DNA from: Thalassocella blandensis
GTDB lineage: Bacteria > Pseudomonadota > Gammaproteobacteria > Pseudomonadales > Cellvibrionaceae
NCBI GenBank assembly: GCA_902141825.1
Contig: CABFPG010000006.1
Coordinates: 124,001 to 188,000 of the forward strand
Reading direction: 5' to 3'
DNA length: 64,000 nucleotides
Each line of letters starts with the position of its first letter. Within the stretch, counting starts at the first letter, position 1. The notes under the pieces are model-generated. The model worked only from the letters and a program-made list of their open reading frames with translations. It was not told the origin of the DNA and did no database searches. Made by a program: the position numbers and the translations under genes. This document shows positions 55,029-64,000 of the stretch, one piece after another.

Positions 55029-56879
55029 TTAATGCGCATCAGGAACCACGCCCACCTGAGGAAAGTGCGCCAACCCGATATCGCGAGCGTGCTGTTCAAA
55101 ATCCTTGTTTTTCCAGAAAAAGGCGCCGGGCATAGTGGTCGGCACCACTAATACATAAAACAGTGCCCGACCAATCAGCGCGCTACATCCTACGCTGAAA
55201 GTCAGAAACGCAAGCAAGCTTAAACTCATCACCGAGATATCCGCCACCACGAATAAAGCCGCCGCTACAGCAAGGTTACTCACTATCAACACATTGCGCA
55301 GCACATAACTCTTACCAAAAGTGGTGCACTGAATATAATGCGAGGCAGCACCTTCATTGGCCAGTTTATTCATGTCTTGTGCATGTCGCCATAAACCCAG
55401 CCCTTCCACTATGAGCCCCACCACAAGAAGAGCGGCAATAACCGGCACCAGCCCCTGCACATTCACTGGAGCGATGAACGCCGCGGCAAGCGCGGTGGCC
55501 ATTACCAGTAAAGCGCCTAACACAATCGCATTTCCTACAAAGTGAGTGGCGGTCTGCCAGTGATTCCAAAAAGGACGTGCCGGAATGCGGTAGCAGCGAT
55601 ACATATAATATAACCCACCTGCACCCGCTGGAATTGCCAGTGTAGACAGCAAGTCCGGCAGCATGCCAAAACTTACAGTCAACCCCGTCAATTGCGTAAA
55701 CAAGGCATTTTCAGGCAGCACGCTTAGCATATGCAAACCCACAAACACGAGATAAAGAAATATTCCCAGCCCCTCCCGGCAGACAGGAGAGTGTCTTAAA
55801 TTATTAAACCCACGATATGCTCGTAGCGGTTTACCCAAGTGTATCGTCGACATGAACAAACCAAGCGCACAACACCCGGCACAAATGGCCATCAGCGGAA
55901 CATATAACAAGGATTCTCGCACGGCCATAATTCCAGGAATTTTCAACAGGCCACCAAAAAACATAATGAAAAAAGCACCCAGCGAAGTTTGTGTGAGCAA
56001 TGTGAATGCTACCAGCGGGTTTTCACGCGAGCTTAATCGCGTGAGATTCCAGTGTTTTGCTTTGCCCTTTTTCTGATCGACCGCAGGTCGATAACTGCCA
56101 TCATCCTGACGATGATATTTTACCGGCATGCCATCTGTGCGCGTTACGGTATCCGGCAATTTTTTCTTCTGTTGAAAGCGAATATTTGGATGGGTAATTT
56201 CTGGGTCGGGAAACCCCGGTATTGCCAGTTTAGTTTGTTCGCGATTGTCCGGCGTATTTTCTACCACGCCGAAATTCAATGCATTACCCAGACATGCCGA
56301 CACACAAGCCGGCTTTAATCCAACTTCCAGCCGATCAACACACATATTACATTTAGACACCTGGCCTTTCACTGGGTCCAACTGCGGTGCATTGTAGGGG
56401 CACACCCAGGTGCAATAGCCACAACCGAAGCAGGTTTCCGGGTCCTGTAACACTGCACCGTATTCAGCATGTTTGGTGTAGGCACGTGTGGGGCAGCCTT
56501 TCAAACATACGGGATCATCGCAGTGATTACACGCCATGGAGATATTCATCCGCGTAAAATCGGGATAGGTGCCGCCTTCTACATAGCCCACACTGCGAAA
56601 ACTAATATGCGGCGGATTGTCGTTTTTTTCACTGCATGCTGCCTCGCATGCGTGACAACCAATGCAATTATCTGCCGTAAAGTGAAACGCATGCTGCTTA
56701 TTGCGATTCGGGTTTGCACCAACACCCGGCTCGTCATTAATAAACATTTCACGCTCTGCCGGTGCAACGCCACCCGAACGGGCAATGAGATCAATAGGTG
56801 CTTCGTAGTAGTTGACCGCTTTATTTTGCGGATCTTTTAAAAAAGCGTATTGCGGTTCATCTTCTCGAACTTTCCACAT
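55029..56879 (-). CDS. Fused DmsB-DmsC-like electron-transfer and membrane-anchor protein
   Basis: The protein is 616 aa. Residues about 60-240 form a DmsB-type ferredoxin with four Cys clusters (CIGCHACEAAC, CNHCDDPVCLKGCP, CFGCGYCTWVCP, CNMCVDRLEVGLKPACVSAC). Residues about 290-600 form eight or so membrane helices of the DmsC type. In DmsABC these are separate subunits. The gene follows the molybdoenzyme by about 70 bp on the same strand, so together they make a quinol-linked membrane reductase or dehydrogenase with cytoplasmic catalytic subunit. Confidence 0.85.
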   Translation of the reverse strand: MWKVREDEPQYAFLKDPQNKAVNYYEAPIDLIARSGGVAPAEREMFINDEPGVGANPNRNKQHAFHFTADNCIGCHACEAACSEKNDNPPHISFRSVGYVEGGTYPDFTRMNISMACNHCDDPVCLKGCPTRAYTKHAEYGAVLQDPETCFGCGYCTWVCPYNAPQLDPVKGQVSKCNMCVDRLEVGLKPACVSACLGNALNFGVVENTPDNREQTKLAIPGFPDPEITHPNIRFQQKKKLPDTVTRTDGMPVKYHRQDDGSYRPAVDQKKGKAKHWNLTRLSSRENPLVAFTLLTQTSLGAFFIMFFGGLLKIPGIMAVRESLLYVPLMAICAGCCALGLFMSTIHLGKPLRAYRGFNNLRHSPVCREGLGIFLYLVFVGLHMLSVLPENALFTQLTGLTVSFGMLPDLLSTLAIPAGAGGLYYMYRCYRIPARPFWNHWQTATHFVGNAIVLGALLVMATALAAAFIAPVNVQGLVPVIAALLVVGLIVEGLGLWRHAQDMNKLANEGAASHYIQCTTFGKSYVLRNVLIVSNLAVAAALFVVADISVMSLSLLAFLTFSVGCSALIGRALFYVLVVPTTMPGAFFWKNKDFEQHARDIGLAHFPQVGVVPDAH

Positions 56880-56948
56880 GGTCCGTTAACCTTTAGGTTG
56901 TGCTTCAATAAAAAAGGGATCGCCAGTTTTTGCTGTGATTACGCCCGG

Positions 56949-59132
56949 TTAAAATGCTCGTCGTTCAACATTAAGTTTGGCCGCTTCTTTCTGATCAATA
57001 TGTTCAATGCGAACGGCACATTGCTTGAAGGCCGGTTGACGTGAATACGGGTCCAATAAACCGAGCGATAGTCGATTCACACAATCGTGATAGTGCATGG
57101 GAATAAACACCATGTTGCGAGGCACCCGATGTGTCGGTTGCACCATCACCACAGCATCACCACGGCGCGAGACCAGACGTACATATTGCATACTGTGAAT
57201 GCCCAGTGCTGCCGCTGCATCAGGATTCATTTCCATATAGGGGGTGGGACTGAATTTATTCAGGTTACCCAGCTTGCCGGTTTTTGTACGCGTGTGGAAA
57301 TGTTCAACCACTCGACCGGAGTTGAGCCAAAAAGGAAAAGCGTCATCGGGCACTTCGTTGTTTTCGATATAATCCATCGCCAGCAGATTGGCCTTACCAT
57401 TAGCGGTGGGGAAAATGCCATCGCTATACAAACGGGGATTCCCCGTGGAATCTCCCTCTCGCATCGGCCACTGAATACCGCTTTGCTGTTCGATCAAATC
57501 GTGTGACATACCGGATATATCCAGATTGCGACCACGCCCTTTTGACAGCATTTTCATTTCGTCAAAAATTTCCGAGGTGGACTCGGGAAAATGCATTTTT
57601 TGCCCGCGTTCGAAGCGTTTCGCCAATTGGTTAAAAATCCAGAAATCCGGTTTTGCCTGCCCCGGCGGCTCCACAAACTTGCGAACTAAATTGACACGTC
57701 GTTCAGTGTTGGTTTGCACCCCTTCTTTCTCGCCCCACACCGCTCCGGGCAGATACACATTAGAGTATTGCGCGGTTTCGCAATCGGCGTAGCCGTCTTG
57801 CACCACCATAAATTCAAGTTTTTCCAGTGTTTTGCGGATTCGCGGCTGATTCGGCATTGAGGTCAGTGGATTGGTAGCCACAATCCACAGCGCCTTAATT
57901 TGCCCGGATTCAATCGCCGGGAAAATGTCCGTCTGCTGCAGCCCTCGCTTGGCAGGAAAAAACGACGAATCCACGCCCCAGAATTTTGCCACTTCTTCGC
58001 GATGCTCGGTTTTTTCCAGCATGCGATACCCAGGCAGACCAGAACAGGAGGACCACTCTCGCGTTCCCATGGCATTACACTGACCGGTAATGGATAAACT
58101 GGTGCCGCCGGGCTTACCAATGTTGCCGGTAATAAGATTGAGGTTGTTAATGCCACATACGCCATCCGATCCGTGAGTGCTTTGGTTAATCCCCATCGTC
58201 CAGATCGACATGGCGGAAGGTGCTTTTGCGTAAATACGGGCGACATGACGAATCATATCCTCGTCGATACCACAGATCTTGGCTGCCGTAGTGGGATCGT
58301 ATTTTTCGATCATGGATGAGAAGGCTGCGAAGTCATTGCAATGCGCATCGATATACGACTGATCCTGCAAGCCTTCTTTAATGATCACATGCGCCAGGCT
58401 ATTCAACAGCACGAGATCGGTCCCCGGCGTAATAGGCAAATGAATATCCGCAAACTGAGCCAGCATCGTTACCCGAGGATCTATCACGATCACGGGGAAT
58501 TTCCGCTTCTCCAGCGCTTCTTTCAATCGCCAGTATATGATCGGGTGCTGTTCAGGCAGGTTCGAGCCAAAGGCCATTAAGCAATGCGTTTGCTCAAAGT
58601 CTTCATAACAACCAGGAGGACCATCGGAGCCGAAGGATCGTTTGTAACCCGATACCGCCGAAGCCATACACAGCGTGGTATTACCGTCGTAATTGTTGGT
58701 CCCGATAACCCCGCGCACCAACTTGCCCAGGGTATAAAACTCCTCTGTCAGCAGTTGTCCGGTAGACACCACCGCAATACTGTCTGGGCCGTATTGTTCT
58801 GCTATACGCTTAAACTCATCGGCGGTTTTATCCAGAGCTTCGTCCCAGGAGCACTCTCGATATGCATCGTAGGTGTGTTCGCGTATAAGTGGCACAGTAC
58901 CTCGTCCACTCGATCCGGAAAGCTCGTGCTCAAACAAGCCTTTAATACAGAGCTTGCCCTGGTTGACTGGTGCACTGCCTTTACCCCGACTGGCGACAGG
59001 ACGACCCTCAGCATTTAAACCAACTTCAATTGAACAGCCAGTAGAGCAATAACCACACACGGCATACTTCCACTCTTGAACTTGCTTATCGACGATTTTT
59101 ATTGGCTTGCGTTTTTTTCGACCAAACAACAT
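56949..59132 (-). CDS. Molybdopterin oxidoreductase, NasA/NapA-like (probable nitrate reductase)
   Basis: I chose the ATG at 59132 (MLFGRKKRKPIKIVD) with GGTGGAAG upstream; the protein is 727 aa. An N-terminal 4Fe-4S site is formed by Cys26, 29, 33 and 62. The likely Mo ligand is Cys155 in NTTLCMASAV, a NasA/NapA-type segment followed by GYKRSFGSDGPP. No Tat signal is present, so it is cytoplasmic. The size and motifs fit assimilatory-type nitrate reductases, but the partner is a fused DmsB-DmsC rather than a NADH or ferredoxin module. Another oxyanion substrate is possible. Confidence 0.8.
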   Translation of the reverse strand: MLFGRKKRKPIKIVDKQVQEWKYAVCGYCSTGCSIEVGLNAEGRPVASRGKGSAPVNQGKLCIKGLFEHELSGSSGRGTVPLIREHTYDAYRECSWDEALDKTADEFKRIAEQYGPDSIAVVSTGQLLTEEFYTLGKLVRGVIGTNNYDGNTTLCMASAVSGYKRSFGSDGPPGCYEDFEQTHCLMAFGSNLPEQHPIIYWRLKEALEKRKFPVIVIDPRVTMLAQFADIHLPITPGTDLVLLNSLAHVIIKEGLQDQSYIDAHCNDFAAFSSMIEKYDPTTAAKICGIDEDMIRHVARIYAKAPSAMSIWTMGINQSTHGSDGVCGINNLNLITGNIGKPGGTSLSITGQCNAMGTREWSSCSGLPGYRMLEKTEHREEVAKFWGVDSSFFPAKRGLQQTDIFPAIESGQIKALWIVATNPLTSMPNQPRIRKTLEKLEFMVVQDGYADCETAQYSNVYLPGAVWGEKEGVQTNTERRVNLVRKFVEPPGQAKPDFWIFNQLAKRFERGQKMHFPESTSEIFDEMKMLSKGRGRNLDISGMSHDLIEQQSGIQWPMREGDSTGNPRLYSDGIFPTANGKANLLAMDYIENNEVPDDAFPFWLNSGRVVEHFHTRTKTGKLGNLNKFSPTPYMEMNPDAAAALGIHSMQYVRLVSRRGDAVVMVQPTHRVPRNMVFIPMHYHDCVNRLSLGLLDPYSRQPAFKQCAVRIEHIDQKEAAKLNVERRAF

Positions 59133-59589
59133 GCTTCCACCCCCGCAGGAGACTATCCCGCACCAAAACGCACCAATATTTAGCAATTAATCAGACTAAA
59201 AACTATGCAACAACGAAAAAACTCAAAATAATGCAGAACATTTCAGTGCGTGTAATTTTCAGTTTTGCTTTTTACAGGTGCATTTTTTGTTAAAAATGCT
59301 TGAATTCATCACTATAGGGAAAAGCAACAAGAACTATGCCAGTACTCATCACGGTCAAATTCGCACCATTCAAGCGCAAACCCTCAACATATTGAGAGTG
59401 GCAGGAGAAACAGCAGGATGGTCATGGAAAGAGAAAGAAAAGGGAAAGACAAATGGAAAGATAAATGGGTATTCACCACGTCAAATGTCTAATATTTATC
59501 CTATAATGCTTGATACCTGAGTCGATACCTCAATACCCGATAATTTGAACCTTCTATCGCCGGTTGATATACGCTAATCCGATACTTGC
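59133..59589. other. 457-bp intergenic region upstream of the molybdoenzyme
   Basis: No supported gene. A short + frame (59278-59520) lacks a credible start and family features. The stretch 59398-59470 is strongly purine rich on the + strand. The promoter of the molybdoenzyme operon should lie near 59133-59300. Confidence 0.45.
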
Positions 59590-59961
59590 ATGAATATAAG
59601 CTCTTCGCCGTTTATCCAAACGCAATATGGCTCGCCCTACCAGCGACGCCAGGTGGAAAATGAAACTCAGCGCGAACAGCTACTTGAGGAGCAACAGCGT
59701 AAGCAAAACCAGGCCAATGAAATTCCATCGGCAAAACCTGAACAGCTTACGCCTCAGCGCGTTCGTCCTAACACACGCAGCGCCGATATCGGACAGCCTC
59801 CCCCTTCGCCCGAGCGCGCTCAGCAAAACAACAAAAAACTGGAAGAGGCTATAGAACTCAAACCGCTGGTGATTTCAGAACAACGTCATCCTGGCGCAAA
59901 TGCATTTGTCGCCGTAGCAAATATGGATTCGGACTTCCACATAATTGATACTTACGCTTAG
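59590..59961 (+). CDS. Small disordered Gln/Pro-rich protein, unknown
   Basis: This 123-aa protein has no signal peptide or membrane segment. It is charged and rich in Gln, Glu, Arg and Pro (REQLLEEQQRKQNQ, QPPPSPERAQQ), with a short ordered C-terminus (HPGANAFVAVANMDSDFHIIDTYA). It is upstream of tolC on the same strand with a 161-bp gap. No family recognised. Confidence 0.6.
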   Translation: MNISSSPFIQTQYGSPYQRRQVENETQREQLLEEQQRKQNQANEIPSAKPEQLTPQRVRPNTRSADIGQPPPSPERAQQNNKKLEEAIELKPLVISEQRHPGANAFVAVANMDSDFHIIDTYA

Positions 59962-60122
59962 CACCATCGTATAAAGTACTCGACTTGGCGTAAAATCACC
60001 CCTTAGATATCCTCATTTTGCTCTCAGTTCTGTATCATGACCGCCTAATTTTCTCAACAAAGCGGCCATGTCATAATAGGCTTCCGCATTTAAGTCTTTG
60101 AATTCAACCATTAGGGATAAAC

Positions 60123-61520
60123 ATGCGTATTTACAATGTTAAATCGGTAGCCACTGCCGCCATACTTTTGTGTGGAATTAGTGTTCAAGGTCAGGCGGAA
60201 ACGCTCGGCCAGATTTATCAGCAAGCTCTTGAAAATGACCACCAGTTCAAAGCAGCCGAAGCTGCCTATCAAGCTGGTCTGGAAAACAAAGCCATTGGCC
60301 GAGCCAATTTGCTTCCCAACATCAGTGGTGACTACACCTGGATCAACACCGATGGCGATACTCAGGGCATGGTCAGTAGTGCAGAAGTCGATCGTTCAGC
60401 AGAGTCCACAACCAGTGGTTACTCTGTAAGTCTGACTCAGCCATTATTCAACATGGAATCCTGGTACGGCTATGAGCAAGGCAAGTTCGGCGCCCTGATC
60501 GCTGAAATGACGTACTTTTCTGAAAAGCAAAACCTCATCATTCGCACCGCTCAGGCCTATTTCGACGCCTTGCTGGCAGCAGAAAGCCTGGCCACAGCCA
60601 AGGCAGAAGAAAACGCGCTGTCGCATCAGCTTGAACAAACGCAAAAGCGCTTTGAAGTCGGCTTGACCGCGATCACCGATGTTCATGAAGCGCAGGCCGC
60701 TTATGACTCAGCTGTAGCAAACCGACTGGTTTTTGAAGGCCAGCTGGGTATCGCTTTCGAAGCACTGGAAGTATTAACCGGACAACCCTACTCCGTTTTG
60801 TCTTCACTTAAAAAAGGCTTTCCAGTATTGCCACCTTCTCCCGCTAATCGTCAGGAATGGGTCGATTTCGCCATCAAAAATAATTTTGATCTAGCCGTCT
60901 TTAACTTAAGTGCCGATCAAGCCAAAGCGCGATCCAAACAATTTAAAGCTCGCCACTATCCGACAGTGACCGCTCGTTTAGGATACGAAGACCAACATAT
61001 CGAAGGTGATAGCACAGCGATTACCACCGGCGGCGCTTTAGCCACTGGCGAAGATGATTATGACCGTAGCGGCTCATCAGTTTCTGTTTCTTTAAATGTA
61101 CCGTTATTTGCAGGCGGCGGTATTTCAGCCAACCGCAAAAAAGCCGCGTACGAATATGTTCAGGCGCAGGAAAATTTTTATAAAGCGCAACGTGATACCG
61201 TGCAAAACGCACGCAGTATTCACCTGACGGTTGTCACCTCGGTAGCCACAGTGAAAGCTCGCCAACAAGCAATCACCTCCAATCAAAGTGCTGTAGAAGC
61301 CACCCAAGCGGGTTATGAAGTTGGTACACGTGATTTGGTGGACGTTCTAACAGCTCAGCGCGGACTTTACGCCGCACAGCGTGACTATCTAGATTCACTC
61401 TACGCATACGTGATGAATACCCTGCGGTTAAAGCAAGTAGCAGGTCTGTTAACGGGCGAAGACCTTCTGGCCCTCGACAAATGGCTTGATACTCAAAACC
61501 AAGTGCGTAACACGTACTAA
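60123..61520 (+). CDS. tolC: TolC-family outer-membrane channel
   Basis: This 465-aa protein has a signal peptide ending in GQAE near residue 25 and the internal duplication of TolC proteins (LGQIYQQALENDHQFKAAEAAYQAG at the start; DLAVFNLSADQAKARSKQFKARHYPTV in the second half; GYEVGTRDLVDVLTAQRGLYAAQRDYL near the end). Trimers form the exit duct for RND, MFS and type I exporters. It is the divergent partner of the nudF cluster in E. coli. A clear terminator follows. Confidence 0.92.
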   Translation: MRIYNVKSVATAAILLCGISVQGQAETLGQIYQQALENDHQFKAAEAAYQAGLENKAIGRANLLPNISGDYTWINTDGDTQGMVSSAEVDRSAESTTSGYSVSLTQPLFNMESWYGYEQGKFGALIAEMTYFSEKQNLIIRTAQAYFDALLAAESLATAKAEENALSHQLEQTQKRFEVGLTAITDVHEAQAAYDSAVANRLVFEGQLGIAFEALEVLTGQPYSVLSSLKKGFPVLPPSPANRQEWVDFAIKNNFDLAVFNLSADQAKARSKQFKARHYPTVTARLGYEDQHIEGDSTAITTGGALATGEDDYDRSGSSVSVSLNVPLFAGGGISANRKKAAYEYVQAQENFYKAQRDTVQNARSIHLTVVTSVATVKARQQAITSNQSAVEATQAGYEVGTRDLVDVLTAQRGLYAAQRDYLDSLYAYVMNTLRLKQVAGLLTGEDLLALDKWLDTQNQVRNTY

Positions 61521-61530
61521 TCTTTTCCTA

Positions 61531-61558
61531 AAAACCCGGCTCTCGCCGGGTTTTTTTT
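61531..61558 (+). terminator. Rho-independent terminator of tolC
   Basis: AAAACCCGGC pairs with GCCGGGTTTT around a TCTC loop and continues into T8. It lies 10 bp past the tolC stop. Confidence 0.93.
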
Positions 61559-62025
61559 CGTTGCAACTCTTCTCTTTTCTACCACGCCCCTCCAACCCTT
61601 TTCCCATCGCGACTTTTCAGCATTCCATGTTTTGCCATATTTTAGCGGCAGAATAACCCAATCCATCCCAGCTCCCGCCCCATCTCTTCGCTTTAATACA
61701 TACCAAGGACGCAGCGTTGTACCACACCACCACCGCAATGCTGAGTCTGAAGTTGGAGTAACTACTCCGGTGGCGAATAAAGGAATTCACCGTTTAAGGA
61801 AGCAGGAAGATAGAACACTTTGCACACAACGATCCATCTCGCGGATGTTAAGCAAACCAGCTAGAACCATAATAGGAGTGAAATAGCGGAAGCGAACAGC
61901 ACCACCAGCAAAGACGGTTCAACACGGAAGTAACAGGAGAAATAAAGGGAGATTTTCCACCGGAGTAGATACCCCGTTTAGCAGCGAAGTTTAGATAACA
62001 TTTGGTTAATAAGAGGCAGAAGACA
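61559..62025. other. 467-bp intergenic region after tolC
   Basis: Short open frames on both strands (61517-61738 minus, 61632-61886 plus) overlap each other and the terminator and have no family features. No repeat or RNA structure recognised. Confidence 0.45.
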
Positions 62026-62214
62026 ATGAGCTTTGGTCACAAACGCATCCCGAAACATTTGATTATTGAAGAACCATATACGCAAAAAAAGACGTTTGGA
62101 TTTGGCTGGGTGATTTTAGCCGTCGTTATTTTATTAAGCAGCATGCTTATTTCGCTTCATGTGCGGGGAGAAGTTTTGGCCGATAAAGTGGCAGAATGTT
62201 CAAGCAAGGATTAG
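62026..62214 (+). CDS. Small single-pass membrane protein, unknown
   Basis: I chose the ATG at 62026 with AGAGG upstream. The 62-aa protein has a basic N-terminus (MSFGHKRIPKHLIIEEPYTQKKTFG), one membrane helix (about 27-46, GWVILAVVILLSSMLISLHV) and a short polar tail. It is convergent with the secretion ATPase. Function unknown. Confidence 0.55.
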   Translation: MSFGHKRIPKHLIIEEPYTQKKTFGFGWVILAVVILLSSMLISLHVRGEVLADKVAECSSKD

Positions 62215-62400
62215 TGTTTATGTATTGTTATTCGAACGGTTACTGCAGTGGCTATTTGTGGTTACCTTATTATTGCTCACACGGTAAAAATTAAGACTTT
62301 ATCTAAGGTTTATCTATTTCAATGATTTAAGTGCGTCTCTTCGGCATAGCCATCGCAATTAACCAAAATAGATAAACCATCATATAAGCACTGATACCCA

Positions 62401-63999
62401 CTACTTTTTCTGGTAATTCTCTGGCGGCGGCGCCACCCGCAACACCTCATCAATACTCGTCATCCCTGTTGCAATTTTTTGTGCGCCAGACAATCGTAAC
62501 GTACGCATACCCTCTCGCATGGCTTGTGCGCGCAGTTTTAACAGATCGCAATCATCCGTAATAATTTCCTGCAGACTATCGCTCAGCATTAAAATTTCAT
62601 AGATACCTTGCCGCCCTAAATAGCCCGTGTTCCGGCATTCCAGACATCCCACAGGTTGTGCAATTTTTTTCGGTTTGCTGACTTTCCAGGGTCGAATCAA
62701 ACTGTCCCAGTCACTGTCGGAAATTTCTGTTGGCGCTTTACAATGTGGACACAGTGTTCGCACTAAACGCTGTGCCATCACCCCCAACACAGTGGATTTT
62801 AGCAAGTAACTGGGAACCCCGAGATCGAGTAAACGCGATATTGCCGAGGGAGCATCATTGGTGTGCAGCGTGGATAACACCAGGTGGCCGGTCAGGGCTG
62901 CCTGAACTGCCATACGTGCAGTTTCCAGGTCACGAATTTCCCCCACCATGATAATGTCCGGATCTTGTCGCATTAGTGTGCGTATTCCCGCAGCAAAGTC
63001 GAGTTCAATATTGTGCTGAACCTGCGTCTGGTTAAATGCTTCTTCCACCATTTCGATAGGGTCTTCAACCGTGGAAACATTCACTTCATCGGTGGCCAGT
63101 GCTCGCAGAGTAGAATAAAGCGTAGTGGTTTTACCGGAACCTGTTGGGCCTGTCACCAACAAGATGCCATGTGGCTTCTGTGCCATGGAGTTCCAGCGTT
63201 TAAAATCGTCACCCGCCAACCCGAGATCTTCAAACGAGCGCAGCAACACCTCCGGATCAAAAATACGCATCACCATCTTTTCGCCAAAGGCCGTGGGCAA
63301 AGTGGACAAACGCAATTCTGCTTCTGAACCATCGGGACGTTTGGTTTTAACCCGTCCATCTTGTGGCTTACGCTTTTCTGCGACGTTCATTCGGCCCAGA
63401 ATTTTTAAGCGACTGACAATGGCCGTCGTTACACTGGGCGGGAATTCGTAAATATTATGTAACACCCCGTCAATCCGAAAACGCATGCGCGATAATTCAC
63501 GACGCGGCTCAATGTGAATATCACTGGCGCGCTGATCAAACGCATAATTCAGCAACCAGTCCACAATATTAACAATGTGGGCATCATTGGCTTCCGGGTC
63601 TTTTAACGTGCCCAGTTCAAGTAATTGTTCAAAATTGGTAACGGCAGAAGGTTGGTTGCCGCCGCCCTCTTTCGCTCCGGTCACAGAGTGTGACAGCGAA
63701 TAAAACTCGATGCGATATCGCTCGATATCCGACGGCAACGCCATCACACGCTTGATCGATTGCTGTACGGTCTGACCAATCTGGCTTTCCCACTGCCGTA
63801 AATACGGCTGCGTTACGGCAATCGTCACTTCCTCCCGACCAACATCCACGCACAATAAACCGTGTCGCTTGGCAAACTGGAAGGACATCAACCCGCTCAC
63901 TTTGGCGACCGGCACTTTCATCGGATCAATGTGAAAAATCGGCAGGCCCGCCTTTTCTGCCAGCCAGTTGGTCAAAAACATTTCATCAATTTTTTTGCC
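62401..63999 (-). CDS. Type II secretion / type IV pilus assembly ATPase (GspE/PilB family), 5' end outside window
   Basis: The frame stays open to the window edge beyond the ATG at 63981, and residues there (AKKIDEMFLTNWLAEKAGLP) read like the usual N1 domain, so the true start is probably outside. The N2 domain is followed by the ATPase core: Walker A GPTGSGKTTTLYS, Asp box VSTVEDPIEM, Walker B DIIMVGEIRD and His box LSTLHTNDAPSA. The tetracysteine zinc motif is CPHC...CLEC. It energises pseudopilus or pilus assembly at the inner membrane. PilB and GspE cannot be separated without its neighbours; the GxxxHxD-free C-terminus does not help. Confidence 0.85.
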   Translation of the reverse strand, partial: GKKIDEMFLTNWLAEKAGLPIFHIDPMKVPVAKVSGLMSFQFAKRHGLLCVDVGREEVTIAVTQPYLRQWESQIGQTVQQSIKRVMALPSDIERYRIEFYSLSHSVTGAKEGGGNQPSAVTNFEQLLELGTLKDPEANDAHIVNIVDWLLNYAFDQRASDIHIEPRRELSRMRFRIDGVLHNIYEFPPSVTTAIVSRLKILGRMNVAEKRKPQDGRVKTKRPDGSEAELRLSTLPTAFGEKMVMRIFDPEVLLRSFEDLGLAGDDFKRWNSMAQKPHGILLVTGPTGSGKTTTLYSTLRALATDEVNVSTVEDPIEMVEEAFNQTQVQHNIELDFAAGIRTLMRQDPDIIMVGEIRDLETARMAVQAALTGHLVLSTLHTNDAPSAISRLLDLGVPSYLLKSTVLGVMAQRLVRTLCPHCKAPTEISDSDWDSLIRPWKVSKPKKIAQPVGCLECRNTGYLGRQGIYEILMLSDSLQEIITDDCDLLKLRAQAMREGMRTLRLSGAQKIATGMTSIDEVLRVAPPPENYQKK

Positions 64000-64000
64000 T

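Noticed and set aside
59278-59520. 80-codon frame upstream of the 123-aa gene
   Set aside because: Poor start context, biased composition from purine-rich DNA, and it lies in the promoter region of the divergent molybdoenzyme.
61517-61886. Two short frames on opposite strands after tolC
   Set aside because: They overlap each other and the tolC terminator, and show no ribosome site or recognised motif.

Overview
The window looks like chromosome from a marine, polysaccharide-degrading gammaproteobacterium of the Cellvibrionales type (Teredinibacter / Saccharophagus / Cellvibrio-like). The evidence is poly-serine linkers in a secreted chitinase, a GH43-AbfB-CBM6 remnant, a GH15 glucoamylase locus, a Pil/Chp-type chemosensory cluster and an expanded tolC-nudF-yqiB-cpdA-yqiA-parE neighbourhood. 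This assignment is inference; no rRNA or other marker gene is present.

Layout. 1-4.1 kb: alpha-glucan use (5'-truncated GH15 glucoamylase, sugar MFS transporter, convergent LacI regulator). 4.4-9.3 kb: GST and fatty-acid hydroxylase pair, ABC half-exporter, FadL porin. 9.3-10.7 kb: non-coding, with a strand-asymmetric pyrimidine tract. 10.7-13.7 kb: a three-gene exported unit of Tat flavin amine oxidase, diheme cytochrome c and periplasmic RidA. 13.7-17.3 kb: coiled-coil membrane protein, HypX-like protein and MHYT gas/copper-sensor-like protein. 17.8-25.2 kb: pilG-, pilH-, pilI-, pilJ- and chpA-like chemosensory cluster without a CheR/PilK gene.

25.3-39.2 kb is an accessory island at the 3' end of parE. 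It starts with a decapitated GH43-AbfB-CBM6 gene. Next comes a first element ('A', right end near 28405) carrying a 527-aa protein of unknown function and an Asn-rich peptide. A second element ('B', 28411-39233) follows and has readable TGT...ACA termini. Its left end starts TGTCGTTTTCAG, the same first 12 bases as the Tn402/class 1 integron IRi as I recall it. B carries a TniQ-like gene broken by an in-frame TGA, a small putative regulator next to a 32-bp perfect palindrome, a Gabija pair (GajA/GajB), an IetAS pair (AAA ATPase and subtilase), and an overlapping trio of nucleotidyltransferase, unknown protein and DEDDh exonuclease. No tnsA/B/C-type transposase is visible, so B appears to be a non-autonomous, Tn7/Tn402-like defence-cargo element. 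It sits directly against the parE stop codon.

39.2-64 kb: parE; an S33 peptidase with an ABC-2 type transporter; a TrpE-TrpG fusion; a GH18 chitinase with two carbohydrate-binding modules; yqiA, cpdA, yqiB and nudF; a small conserved protein; a NasA-like molybdoenzyme with a fused DmsB-DmsC partner; tolC; and the truncated start of a GspE/PilB-type ATPase. In E. coli parE follows yqiA directly; here about 10 kb of other genes lies between them.
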